From JAQBDA01 sp041301185 (GTDB lineage: Bacteria; Chloroflexota; Anaerolineae; Anaerolineales; UBA4823), in NCBI GenBank assembly GCA_041301185.1, contig JBFYSV010000252.1:1-49905 (forward strand): 49,905 nucleotides of DNA. The letters run 5' to 3'. Numbering within the stretch: the first letter of the stretch is position 1; each line of letters begins with the position of its first letter. Shown in pieces: positions 42,519-49,905 of the stretch. The notes beneath the pieces are model-generated. The model was not told the origin of the DNA, searched no databases, and saw only the letters and a list, made by a program, of their open reading frames with translations. The position numbers and the translations under genes were made by a program.

Positions 42519-44099
42519 GTGGCAGTTATGCGGAGATACAGATACCTAGCGTTGCTGGTGTTCCTGGCTCTACTGTTGGTTGCGTGTGATCCTCCTTATG
42601 AGGGTCCCCAGCCAACCCTAGCTCCGGAAAAAGCGGGGTTCTACGAGATCGACCCGTTATTTAGGGAGTTTTACGATCAACTTGGTGGGATTGACACCCT
42701 GGGGCCTGGGATATCCGAAAGATTTCCTTATGACGGCCTGGAATGCCAGTTCGTTGCCGCCGCGTTGCTGGTGTATGATGCCAACGCTGCTGAATACAGC
42801 CGCCATTATTTAGCCCCAATCGGCCTGAGAATGGATATCGCCGAACCGCCGGTGCCGCAGCCCGAGCGGAATGACGTGCGCTATGTGAACGGGCATATTG
42901 TCCATCCGATCTTTCTCGCGTTGTACGAACAGCTTGGGGGAGTGCGTTACGTCGGCCAGCCGCTAACCGAGCTCCATTACAACCCCAACCAGCGCCGTTA
43001 CGAGCAGTACTTCGAAAATGTTGGCTTTTATATCCTTGAAGATGAGAGCCCGCCGGTTGTCCGTCTGCTTTCCTACGGGGCGTGGCTGTGTGCAGAGAAC
43101 TGCCAGCCGAAATTGCCCTCCAACGCCATCCCGGAAATACCCTACCGGGCTGCGCCGGAATTCGCCGAAGCAGTCGCCCGCCTCGACCCGAGGTTCACCG
43201 GCTTTGCGATCAGCGAGGCGTATCTGACCCCAGATGGCTACCTGGAGCAGGTATTCGAGAGTGTGGTGCTGTTATCCGATCCCAACCAACCCGGGCGAGT
43301 ATTCCTGCGCCCGATCACCGAACGACTGGGCTTGCTGCCTGAGCCACTGGTGGTTCCCAGCAACGTGCCGGACATGTATTTTTACCCCATTCGGGACGAT
43401 AGCCAGGGCTACAATATCTCTCAAGGCTTCATGGATTATATTGCCAGCCATGGCGGGCAGGAGGTCTCCGGACAACCGATCGGCGAGCGCAGGTTGTTGA
43501 GAGACAATGTCTACCGCCAATGTTTCCAAAACTTATGCCTGGAAGAACACCTGAACCCGCCGGACTTCATGCCTGCAATCCGGCCTTCGCAGCTGGGCTT
43601 TGATTATCGAAACCTGTCCAGGCAGTCCGTCTACCCCAACCCTCTCGGGCAGCCAACTCAACCCCAGGATAGCTCGGCTGCAGCTCCCGGCAGCTCTCCA
43701 GAGCAAAGCAGCGCTCAAGCTGCTTCCCAACAAGCGGTTGATCAATACGGTCCTACACCCACGGTGGAAATCTATACCGATCCGCAGAGCGCCGGTTTGA
43801 TCAGTATCCAGGTGTGGGAGTCGTTTCCAAATGTTGCCAGCGACCAAAACCAGGAAATTGTGGTAAGCGTGTACACCAATAATATCCCCCAGAGCGGGGT
43901 CGAGCCGGATATCGTGGTGACGCTTCCGGATGGCACCACGCGCACGTATTATATGTACCCTACGGGTGAAGACGGGCAGACGCGCCTGGTGCTGGAACCC
44001 ATTACTGCACAAAGCGGCACGTTGATCCCGTACGAGGTGTGTATTTTTTTCCCCGGTGGTCAGAAGCTGTGTGTGAAGGATAGCTTCCTGATCTGGTAA
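42519..44099 (+). CDS. lipoprotein with LGFP-like repeats (paralogue 2)
   Basis: About 526 residues with a lipobox LVAC (about residue 22). It repeats the plan of the gene before it: YDQLGGIDTLGPGIS, YEQLGGVRYVGQPLTE, RYEQYFENVGFYI, FMDYIASHGG, RQCFQNLCL, and a C-terminal beta domain ending with PYEVCIFFPG and KDSFLIW. A Ser/Gln/Ala-rich linker (about 375-415) separates the halves. It lacks the aromatic-proline tail of paralogue 1. GTG 42519 has GGTGGAG upstream; ATG 42528 is the alternative. Conserved cysteines (CQ…C, and the two near the end) match between paralogues. Function unknown; probably anchored on the outer face of the membrane. Confidence 0.75.
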   Translation: MAVMRRYRYLALLVFLALLLVACDPPYEGPQPTLAPEKAGFYEIDPLFREFYDQLGGIDTLGPGISERFPYDGLECQFVAAALLVYDANAAEYSRHYLAPIGLRMDIAEPPVPQPERNDVRYVNGHIVHPIFLALYEQLGGVRYVGQPLTELHYNPNQRRYEQYFENVGFYILEDESPPVVRLLSYGAWLCAENCQPKLPSNAIPEIPYRAAPEFAEAVARLDPRFTGFAISEAYLTPDGYLEQVFESVVLLSDPNQPGRVFLRPITERLGLLPEPLVVPSNVPDMYFYPIRDDSQGYNISQGFMDYIASHGGQEVSGQPIGERRLLRDNVYRQCFQNLCLEEHLNPPDFMPAIRPSQLGFDYRNLSRQSVYPNPLGQPTQPQDSSAAAPGSSPEQSSAQAASQQAVDQYGPTPTVEIYTDPQSAGLISIQVWESFPNVASDQNQEIVVSVYTNNIPQSGVEPDIVVTLPDGTTRTYYMYPTGEDGQTRLVLEPITAQSGTLIPYEVCIFFPGGQKLCVKDSFLIW

Positions 44100-44108
44100 C
44101 TCCCTGGA

Positions 44109-45296
44109 TTAGTCAGCACAATCACCGTTACGGTGAGAAATCTCGCTCGGTAGGTGAGGCAAATCGATTGAGGCATCATCACAAAAGAGCATTGCCCTCT
44201 CGATGACATTGCGCAGCTCGCGGATATTCCCGGGCCAGTTATGTTCCATCAGAGCCTGCATGGCCCTCGGAGTGACATCGGTGATATTGAGGCCCATGCT
44301 GGGATTATTTCTGCGGATGAACAACCCAACCAGCTCAGGGATATCCTCTTTGTGCTCCCTCAGAGGGGGCAAGTGCAGGTCGACAACCTTTAACCGGTAA
44401 TACAGGTCTTCTCGGAATTTGCCTTCAACCATCATGCCGGGCAGGTCGCGGTTGGAGGCGGCCAGCACCTGGACATCGACCCGCAAGGTGTGGGTGCCAC
44501 CCACGCGGCGGAAGGAGCGCTCCTCCAGGGCGCGCAGCAGCTTGGCTTGCATATCCAGCGGCATGGAAGAGATCTCGTCCAGGAAGAGCACACCGCCATC
44601 TGCCACTTCCATTAAGCCTGGCTTGCGTTTCTCGGCGCCGGTGAACGCTCCCGGCTCGTACCCGAACAGCTCGGATTCCAGGACGGTGGATTGGATTGCA
44701 GCACAATTGATGTCGATAAACGGTTTTTGAGCGCGCAGTCCTGAGCGATGAACGACCTTGGCAATGATCTCTTTTCCGGTGCCGGATTCTCCGGTGATGA
44801 GCACTGAGGCAGATGTTGAGGCAGCGCGCTGGGCAAGGTCGAAAACGGCCTTCATTTTGGGATTATTGCCGACGATGTATTCATTCTCCTGGTGCTGGGT
44901 TCTGCGCAGGTGGGCCAGCTCACGGCGCATGGCGAGGATCTCAGCTGCCCGGCGGATCGATTTCTCCAGCTGGGCGAGCTGGATGGGCTTGGTCAGGAAG
45001 TCGTGGGCGCCGTTTTTCATTGCTCCTACTGCCATCTCAATATCCCCGTACGCAGTGATCAGGATGATCGGAGGGCGCACTGCCATGCGGGCGGTATCCT
45101 CCAGCAGGCTAGGCCCGTAGCCATCCGGCAGCTCAACATCGAGCAGGATCACATCTGCCACGCCAAGCTCGATTTGCTGTTTGGCTTCACTCAGGGTAGC
45201 CACCCCGCACACTTCGTAGCCCTGGGTGGATAGGAATGTGCCGATATGGCTGCGGGCGTTTTCTTCGTCGTCCACAATCAGTACGCTGAAACTCAT
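44109..45296 (-). CDS. sigma-54 activator response regulator lacking a DNA-binding domain
   Basis: A 395-residue NtrC-family protein. The receiver domain (1-120) has the phosphoacceptor Asp53, Thr81 and Lys103. The AAA+ domain (about 140-365) has Walker A GESGTGKE (169-176), the sigma-54-contacting GAFTGA (216-221), and Walker B LFLDE (237-241). The usual C-terminal Fis-type helix-turn-helix is missing: the protein ends about 30 residues after the WPGNIREL region. It should activate sigma-54 holoenzyme from solution, as HTH-less activators such as FlgR are known to do. It lies 12 bases after its likely partner kinase, in the rpoN operon. Confidence 0.92.
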   Translation of the reverse strand: MSFSVLIVDDEENARSHIGTFLSTQGYEVCGVATLSEAKQQIELGVADVILLDVELPDGYGPSLLEDTARMAVRPPIILITAYGDIEMAVGAMKNGAHDFLTKPIQLAQLEKSIRRAAEILAMRRELAHLRRTQHQENEYIVGNNPKMKAVFDLAQRAASTSASVLITGESGTGKEIIAKVVHRSGLRAQKPFIDINCAAIQSTVLESELFGYEPGAFTGAEKRKPGLMEVADGGVLFLDEISSMPLDMQAKLLRALEERSFRRVGGTHTLRVDVQVLAASNRDLPGMMVEGKFREDLYYRLKVVDLHLPPLREHKEDIPELVGLFIRRNNPSMGLNITDVTPRAMQALMEHNWPGNIRELRNVIERAMLFCDDASIDLPHLPSEISHRNGDCAD

Positions 45297-45308
45297 TTTG
45301 AACCTCGT

Positions 45309-47267
45309 TTAATTTTCGTCTATCGTTAGCTCAAGCGCAGGGATTTGCACATTGAAAACTGTGCCGCCGGGGAAGCTATTACACTGGATAATGCCCTTAT
45401 GGGCGGTCACGATCCGGCGGGTAATCGCCAACCCTAGCCCGGTCCCATTCGACTTGGTGGTAAAGAAAGGCTGGAAGATGCGGTCCAGATTTTCTTTGGG
45501 AATCCCCGGTCCATTGTCCGCAACAATGACCAGGGCATACTTGCGTTTGCCGGTGGTTTCCGCTGGCTGGATCTTGATCGCCAGGATACCTCCGTTGGGC
45601 TCCATCGCCTGGATAGCGTTATTGAACAGGTTATTGAATACCTGCTCCAGCGCGCGCGGGTTGCCCATGATCAGTGGGGTGTTCTGATCCGGTTTCAGGT
45701 GATACTGGATATTGGCAGCCGATAGCCGGGGTCTCAGGCGTTCGACCAGGCGGCTGATCAGCAATCCCAGGTCGACCGGCTCCATCTCGTATTCTGCCGA
45801 TCTGGAGAAGGAGAGCACCGATTTCATCAGCTCTTCAAGGCGGTCGCAATCCTGCTGCAGTCGAGAGATCAGCTCTAGCTGCGGGTCATCTGGTGCCAGA
45901 TTATAGGCCATTAACTGCAAGCCGGTGCTGATGTTGTTGATAGGATTGCGCACTTCATGGGCGAAGATGGCGGTGACCGTTCCCAGCAAGGCTTGCTGCT
46001 CTAGCTGCTCGGCCTGGCTTTTGGCAAGCTCCTGATCGCTCAGATCCTGGATCAAGATGACGATCCCTTCCACCTGGTCGCCGTTTTTGACAGGCAGCGT
46101 GCTCACCCGCGCCAGGAATGCCTCACCAGACCGGCGGTAGAGGCGGGTGTTTTCCTGGTTCAAGGTGGGAATTCCGTCTTGAGCCATCTTCAGGGCAGGC
46201 CGCATGTTCTCGGTGCCAATCAGGATGTTTTCAACGGGCAAGCCGGTTGCCTCGTCACTGGCATAGCCAAGCGCTAGCTCTGCCGCGTGATTCAGCCGGA
46301 CGACCTGCAAGTTATTGGTCAGCACGATCAGGCTGTCTTGAACAATATTTTGGGCGACTTCTGCAAAGCGCCGGAAGCGGAGTTGTTTTTCCTGCTCGAC
46401 AACCAGGTTGCCAACCTGGTAGAAATGCTGAAATGCGCTGTGCGCCGCGCTGGAGAGCATTTGCAAGATGCCCAGCGTATCGTCGCTGGGTGCGGTCTGG
46501 TAGTCTGCCGCGACAATCAACCCGATCAGGGCCTTTGGATCACCGATTGGGGCGCTGGCAATAAAGGTAAATCCACGCGCCCGCGCCAGGCTGTGAAGGG
46601 TGGAATGCGAGCGTTTTCCAGGCAGCCACAGCTGAGGGTGATGTAAATGGATTAGGTCCTGCGAGGGTAGCCGGTCTGGGAGTACCCCTCCACGTTCGGC
46701 GCTCTTCTGCAGCTCAAGGCTTTGACCATTGGCTTGATAGATTGCCATGATCGGCGCGCCGCTCAGCGCCTGGCCCCTTTCCAGGATCATTTCCAGGGCT
46801 GAGGAGAGGTTGGGCATCTGCGTGACCTGGGACAAGGTGGAAAAATCTTCCAGCAGGGTAATCTGCCGCTGGAGAACAGCCTGCCGTTTCTGAACATCGA
46901 TAGATGGTTCCAGGGTTGCCAGCAACCAGCGACCCGTGCTGGGAACCTCCTGAAATCGCACCTGCACGTCCAGGCTCGATTTATTACGCCTGACCAGGGT
47001 TAGCTGCGCGGCTTCCTGGTGGTTGTCTTGCCAGCCGACCGGGGAAATGCGTTCTGCAAAGAGCTCATGCAGGGGCAAGTTGGCAAGCTCGCTGCGGGTA
47101 TAGGCGCTTAACTCCGATGCCCGGGTGTTCGCCAGGAATATCCGCTGCTGTGAGATGTCCACCAGCAAGGCGGCTGTGGGCAGCAGATCAATGATGCTGT
47201 TAATATCTTCTGGGTTGAGGCCGCGTTTCAGGCGTGTGAAAGCTTGGAAGGGGGAGGCAGTTTTCAT
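45309..47267 (-). CDS. PAS/GAF sensor histidine kinase of the NtrB type
   Basis: About 652 residues, no membrane segment. Domains in order: PAS (about 22-125), GAF (about 150-285), second PAS (about 305-415), HisKA with the H-box FAHEVRNPINN (phosphorylated His437), and HATPase_c with an N-box near NNLFNNAIQ, G1 DNGPGIP and G2 GTGLGLAI. It would phosphorylate the adjacent activator. The signal is unknown; a cytosolic ligand or redox cue is likely. ATG 47267 overlaps the rpoN stop (ATGA), which fixes the start; the open frame extends further upstream only inside rpoN. Confidence 0.9.
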   Translation of the reverse strand: MKTASPFQAFTRLKRGLNPEDINSIIDLLPTAALLVDISQQRIFLANTRASELSAYTRSELANLPLHELFAERISPVGWQDNHQEAAQLTLVRRNKSSLDVQVRFQEVPSTGRWLLATLEPSIDVQKRQAVLQRQITLLEDFSTLSQVTQMPNLSSALEMILERGQALSGAPIMAIYQANGQSLELQKSAERGGVLPDRLPSQDLIHLHHPQLWLPGKRSHSTLHSLARARGFTFIASAPIGDPKALIGLIVAADYQTAPSDDTLGILQMLSSAAHSAFQHFYQVGNLVVEQEKQLRFRRFAEVAQNIVQDSLIVLTNNLQVVRLNHAAELALGYASDEATGLPVENILIGTENMRPALKMAQDGIPTLNQENTRLYRRSGEAFLARVSTLPVKNGDQVEGIVILIQDLSDQELAKSQAEQLEQQALLGTVTAIFAHEVRNPINNISTGLQLMAYNLAPDDPQLELISRLQQDCDRLEELMKSVLSFSRSAEYEMEPVDLGLLISRLVERLRPRLSAANIQYHLKPDQNTPLIMGNPRALEQVFNNLFNNAIQAMEPNGGILAIKIQPAETTGKRKYALVIVADNGPGIPKENLDRIFQPFFTTKSNGTGLGLAITRRIVTAHKGIIQCNSFPGGTVFNVQIPALELTIDEN

Positions 47268-48706
47268 CTTGCTTCGTATGATAAAGGCGTAGAGCCCGGC
47301 TGGCGCTGATGATTTCGCAGGTGGGCTGGTAAAATGCCTTCCATCGCCCGGTATTTTGCCACTGTCCGGCGGGCAATCGGGTAACCCTGTTTCTTGAGCG
47401 CCCGGGCGATCTGAGTATCGGTAAGGGGCTTGGTTTCCTGGGCAACGATATCCCGCAGGGCGGTGCGGATGTGCAGGCTGCGGTCGAAGAATTTTGCCAG
47501 GGGGATGATCCTGCCCCACGGCAATTGTACCGCTTTATTCGATACCGCACGTGAGATTGTCGATTCGTGCACTTCCAGCTCGATCGCCAGGCTGGCGCGG
47601 GTGATCGGTGCCAGGTAGGCATCGCCATTCAGGATGAAACCGCGCTGGATCGATGCCAGGCGCTGCATCAGGCGCACCATGGTATGGTCGCGTTGCTGGA
47701 TACATTTGATGAGCAATTGGGCTTGCTCGATGTCCTTCTGCCATTGGTCGACCTTATCGGTGGGAGCCTGGCTGAGCGACTGGCGGAACAGGGGGTTGAT
47801 GCGCAATTTCCCGATCAAGGGCGAGATCACCTCCACCACCAGGGGACTATTTAGCGTATCGTTCAGGCGGGAAATGATCACATCCGGGATGGTGTACACA
47901 TCGTTTGTTGGCTCGGCAGATTGGTGAATATCGCCCCAATGCGCCCGAGCCGGGTAGGGGTTGAGATTCTCGCTGATGAACTCGGCGATTTGCCGGGCTG
48001 CGAGGGTGGGTATGCCCAGGCGCTTACCCAGCTCGATATACTGGTGCCGGCTGAGTAAGTCCATTCCCTGGATGATCGCCTGGGCTGCCAGAGGGGGAAC
48101 CGGTCCGGACTCTGACAGGATCTCCAATTGCACCAGGAGAGCGTCCTGCGGAGAGGGGGAGCCAACGCCGACCGGCTCTGCACGCTGGATCATGCGCAGC
48201 ACGCTTAGGACGCGGGACGGTAGCACGTGGTGGTAGTGGGCAATCTCCACTAAGGGGATGCGCAAAAGGCCGTCTTCATCCAGGCTGGTGAGGATATGGG
48301 CTGCGATAGCCCTGTCTTCCGGGGGCAGCTCTGGAGCGATCTGGCGCAGGACAAAGCGCGGCAAATCATCAACCTCGGCGCCAATCTCCTCATCCGGCAT
48401 ATCTTCCGGAGCTACTCTGCCGCTGCTGGGATAGAAATCATCCCGCGAGGAAACAAATACGATCGGTTCCTCGGCGGACACTCCCTGGGGGCGGCTGCAC
48501 AGGGGGCACAGCCCTGAATAGGGCAGGCGGCGATGGCAAGAGGGGCAGAAGTGGTCTTCGCTGAGCTCCAGCGCCGGGTTGGAGGCAAGCTCTGCCTCGA
48601 TCTTTTGGCGCAGCTCCAGAGCTGTCAAGCCCATCAGAGTCATGGTTTGCGCCAGGTGGGCTGTGGTGATAGGGCGCAGGAGAGTGGATTGGGATTGTAG
48701 GATCAT
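47264..48706 (-). CDS. rpoN: RNA polymerase sigma-54 factor with a zinc-ribbon insertion
   Basis: About 480 residues. Region I is seen at the N-terminus (ILQSQSTLLRPITTAHLAQT, LELRQKIEAELASNPALEL). The core-binding and DNA-binding regions follow, with HESTISRAVSNK as the helix-turn-helix and the RpoN box ARRTVAKYR (about 445-453). Unusually, a four-cysteine zinc ribbon (C54-x2-C57 and C67-x2-C70) sits directly after region I. The C-terminus extends about 27 residues beyond the RpoN box. ATG 48706 follows GAGG; an upstream start at 48775 would lie within the promoter. It heads an operon with a kinase and activator and has a near-perfect sigma-54 promoter of its own. Confidence 0.93.
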   Translation of the reverse strand: MILQSQSTLLRPITTAHLAQTMTLMGLTALELRQKIEAELASNPALELSEDHFCPSCHRRLPYSGLCPLCSRPQGVSAEEPIVFVSSRDDFYPSSGRVAPEDMPDEEIGAEVDDLPRFVLRQIAPELPPEDRAIAAHILTSLDEDGLLRIPLVEIAHYHHVLPSRVLSVLRMIQRAEPVGVGSPSPQDALLVQLEILSESGPVPPLAAQAIIQGMDLLSRHQYIELGKRLGIPTLAARQIAEFISENLNPYPARAHWGDIHQSAEPTNDVYTIPDVIISRLNDTLNSPLVVEVISPLIGKLRINPLFRQSLSQAPTDKVDQWQKDIEQAQLLIKCIQQRDHTMVRLMQRLASIQRGFILNGDAYLAPITRASLAIELEVHESTISRAVSNKAVQLPWGRIIPLAKFFDRSLHIRTALRDIVAQETKPLTDTQIARALKKQGYPIARRTVAKYRAMEGILPAHLRNHQRQPGSTPLSYEAR

Positions 48707-48742
48707 CAGAACGCCTCGACTTATGAGATTGATTATAACTTG

Positions 48743-48759
48743 TTGCAAGAATTGTGCCA
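48743..48759 (-). promoter_or_regulatory. sigma-54 (-24/-12) promoter of the rpoN operon
   Basis: Read on the minus strand, TGGCACAATTCTTGCAA matches TGGCACG-N4-TTGCW at all key positions, with GG and GC 10 bases apart. The predicted start, about 48733, is 27 bases before ATG 48706. This predicts that rpoN drives its own transcription once the activator is switched on. Confidence 0.8.
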
Positions 48760-48775
48760 GGCAAATATCTTGCAA
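48759..48775 (+). promoter_or_regulatory. candidate sigma-54 promoter toward proline dehydrogenase
   Basis: AGGCAAATATCTTGCAA on the plus strand has GG and GC 10 bases apart and a perfect TTGCA; the first T of TGG is A. It abuts the rpoN promoter back to back, sharing base 48759. The predicted start is about 48785, about 130 bases before the proline dehydrogenase ATG. Confidence 0.5.
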
Positions 48776-48811
48776 CTCCTGGTGCTTCTTGGAGTCGGAA
48801 AATAGGTTTTA

Positions 48812-48820
48812 TGCTAAAAT
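48812..48820 (+). promoter_or_regulatory. extended -10 promoter of proline dehydrogenase
   Basis: TGCTAAAAT matches the extended -10 form. A TTGGAG (48789-48794) lies upstream but 20 bases away, so the -35 contribution is doubtful. The gene may thus have both a vegetative and a sigma-54 promoter. Confidence 0.4.
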
Positions 48821-48912
48821 GACTGAAAAAGACGGGACTCATGCAGTTAGTTGAAGCCCTGGAATCCCCTAATTTCATAACGATCAACCACTTCACATCA
48901 GGAACTACAAAC

Positions 48913-49875
48913 ATGCTGCGTTCAATATTGATCTATCTTTCCAAGGCTGAATGGGCGCGTAAGATTGTGACAAGCTGGTCATTTGCCTGGCGGGCGGCAT
49001 CCAGGTTTGTTGCTGGAGAAACCCTGCAGGATGCCATCCGGGTCGTGCAGGGGTTGAACCAGAAAGGCATTACCGCAACCCTGGACCACCTGGGCGAGCA
49101 TACCGACACACCGGAGAACGCCCGGCGTGCGACCAGGGATATTCTTGAAATCCTGGAATGTATCCACCAATCCGGGGTGAAGTCGAACGTCTCCATCAAA
49201 CTGACCCAGATAGGGATTAAGGTAGATGAGGCTTTGTGCAGGGAAAATCTTGAGCAAATCCTGAAACGCGCCAAGGAGATGGGGATATTCGTTAGGATTG
49301 ATATGGAAGATTCGCCCTGGGTAGATAAAACCCTGGAGCTGTACCGCCGGATGCGAGATGGGCTTGGTTTTGATAATGTGGGAGTAGTGATACAATCCTA
49401 TCTCTATCGCAGCGAAGAGGATATCCGCCAGCTTGCGCAAGATGGTGGGTACGTCCGGCTGTGCAAGGGCGCGTACAAAGAGCCGGATGAAATTGCCTAC
49501 CCTCGCAAGGCGGATGTGGACACCAGTTTCGACCGGCTGGCAAGGATGCTAATGGATGGCTCGCAGTCAGCTGGCAGCCCGCTGGCGCGCCTCGATGGGT
49601 GCTTTCCGCCTCTGCCGGCATTAGCAACCCATGATGAGCGCCGGGTAGAAAACGCCAGGCAGTATGCGCGTCAAATTGGGTTGCCCCAGAAGGCGCTTGA
49701 GTTCCAGATGTTGCATGGCATCCGGCGGGATTTGCAGGAGGAGCTGGTTGCACAAGGGTATCCGGTGCGCGTGTACGTGCCGTACGGCACCGAATGGTAC
49801 CCCTACTTCACCCGCCGCCTGGCAGAACGTCCTGCCAATTTGTGGTTTTTTATTACCAACTTTTTCCGCAGATAG
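48913..49875 (+). CDS. proline dehydrogenase (monofunctional)
   Basis: FAD-dependent TIM-barrel enzyme that oxidises proline to pyrroline-5-carboxylate. About 320 residues, typical of stand-alone PRODH in Gram-positive-like and Deinococcus-type bacteria. Motifs: TLDHLGEH, NVSIKLTQIG (FAD/substrate), VRIDMEDSPW, GVVIQSYLYRSEED, VRLCKGAYKEP, ALATHDER, EFQMLHGIRRDL and the C-terminal VYVPYGTEWYPYFTRRLAERP, which holds the substrate-binding RRxxE. ATG 48913 has AGGA upstream and starts the family homology; the open frame begins at ATG 48841 without a ribosome site. No pyrroline-5-carboxylate dehydrogenase gene is visible before the window ends. Confidence 0.92.
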   Translation: MLRSILIYLSKAEWARKIVTSWSFAWRAASRFVAGETLQDAIRVVQGLNQKGITATLDHLGEHTDTPENARRATRDILEILECIHQSGVKSNVSIKLTQIGIKVDEALCRENLEQILKRAKEMGIFVRIDMEDSPWVDKTLELYRRMRDGLGFDNVGVVIQSYLYRSEEDIRQLAQDGGYVRLCKGAYKEPDEIAYPRKADVDTSFDRLARMLMDGSQSAGSPLARLDGCFPPLPALATHDERRVENARQYARQIGLPQKALEFQMLHGIRRDLQEELVAQGYPVRVYVPYGTEWYPYFTRRLAERPANLWFFITNFFRR

Positions 49876-49905
49876 ACTGCCTGCCAGCATTGTCCATTCT
49901 GGATT

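Overview
The window looks like chromosome of an anaerobic Chloroflexota bacterium, most likely Anaerolineae. This is an inference from gene content: an MttB/corrinoid methyl-transfer cluster, a MetV-MetF type reductase, tandem lipoproteins carrying the 'xxLGGxxxLGPxI ... RYEQYFExxGFY' repeat common in secreted Chloroflexota proteins, and a moderately high GC content. No rRNA, tRNA, CRISPR array, insertion sequence or phage gene was found.

Layout. (1) 1-12 kb, plus strand, housekeeping: the tail of an unknown gene, serC, a phosphoglucomutase and glycogen synthase (glycogen branch), then a stress group (thiol peroxidase, Hsp20, Lon, a one-domain response regulator), a PHP/AlbA_2 fusion protein, a GNAT acetyltransferase, a MogA-type molybdopterin adenylyltransferase and signal peptidase I, closed by a bidirectional terminator. 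(2) 12-14.4 kb: a minus-strand zinc-ribbon membrane peptide and an acyl-CoA dehydrogenase, then a plus-strand MscS channel. (3) 14.4-23.7 kb, plus strand: one compact methylotrophy operon. It holds a GntR/UTRA regulator whose start codon lies inside a perfect inverted repeat, a non-pyrrolysine MttB-family methyltransferase, a RACo-type corrinoid reactivator, a corrinoid protein, a homocysteine S-methyltransferase domain protein, a DUF1638 protein, a small 'virulence factor' family protein, MetV, MetF and a pterin-dependent methyltransferase. Together they would demethylate an unidentified methylated amine and pass the methyl group to tetrahydrofolate and/or homocysteine.

(4) 23.8-40.3 kb, minus strand: the unusual part, a run of eleven tightly packed genes. 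In transcription order: a cytosolic glycosidase-fold protein with no recognisable acid/base residue, an FtsZ paralogue with a Asp-to-His change in the catalytic T7 loop, an 84-residue protein, a 74-residue membrane peptide, a secreted relative of the glycosidase-fold protein, a degenerate LCP-like protein, a two-helix membrane protein, a 1,899-residue TPR scaffold, a caspase-fold (C25/CHAT-like) cysteine peptidase, a beta-lactamase-fold exported protein and a YihY-type membrane protein. The 84-residue protein resembles the C-terminal domain of the peptidase. I recognise no described system with this content.

(5) 40.5-49.9 kb: two tandem paralogous lipoproteins (plus), a minus-strand cassette of sigma-54 (with a zinc-ribbon insertion), a PAS/GAF histidine kinase and a sigma-54 activator without a DNA-binding domain, then a proline dehydrogenase (plus). 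Candidate -24/-12 promoters precede rpoN itself (essentially consensus), proline dehydrogenase (back to back with the rpoN site), the FtsZ/TPR/peptidase operon and the second lipoprotein. This suggests that the 26-49 kb region is a self-contained sigma-54 regulon acting on the cell envelope or cytoskeleton.
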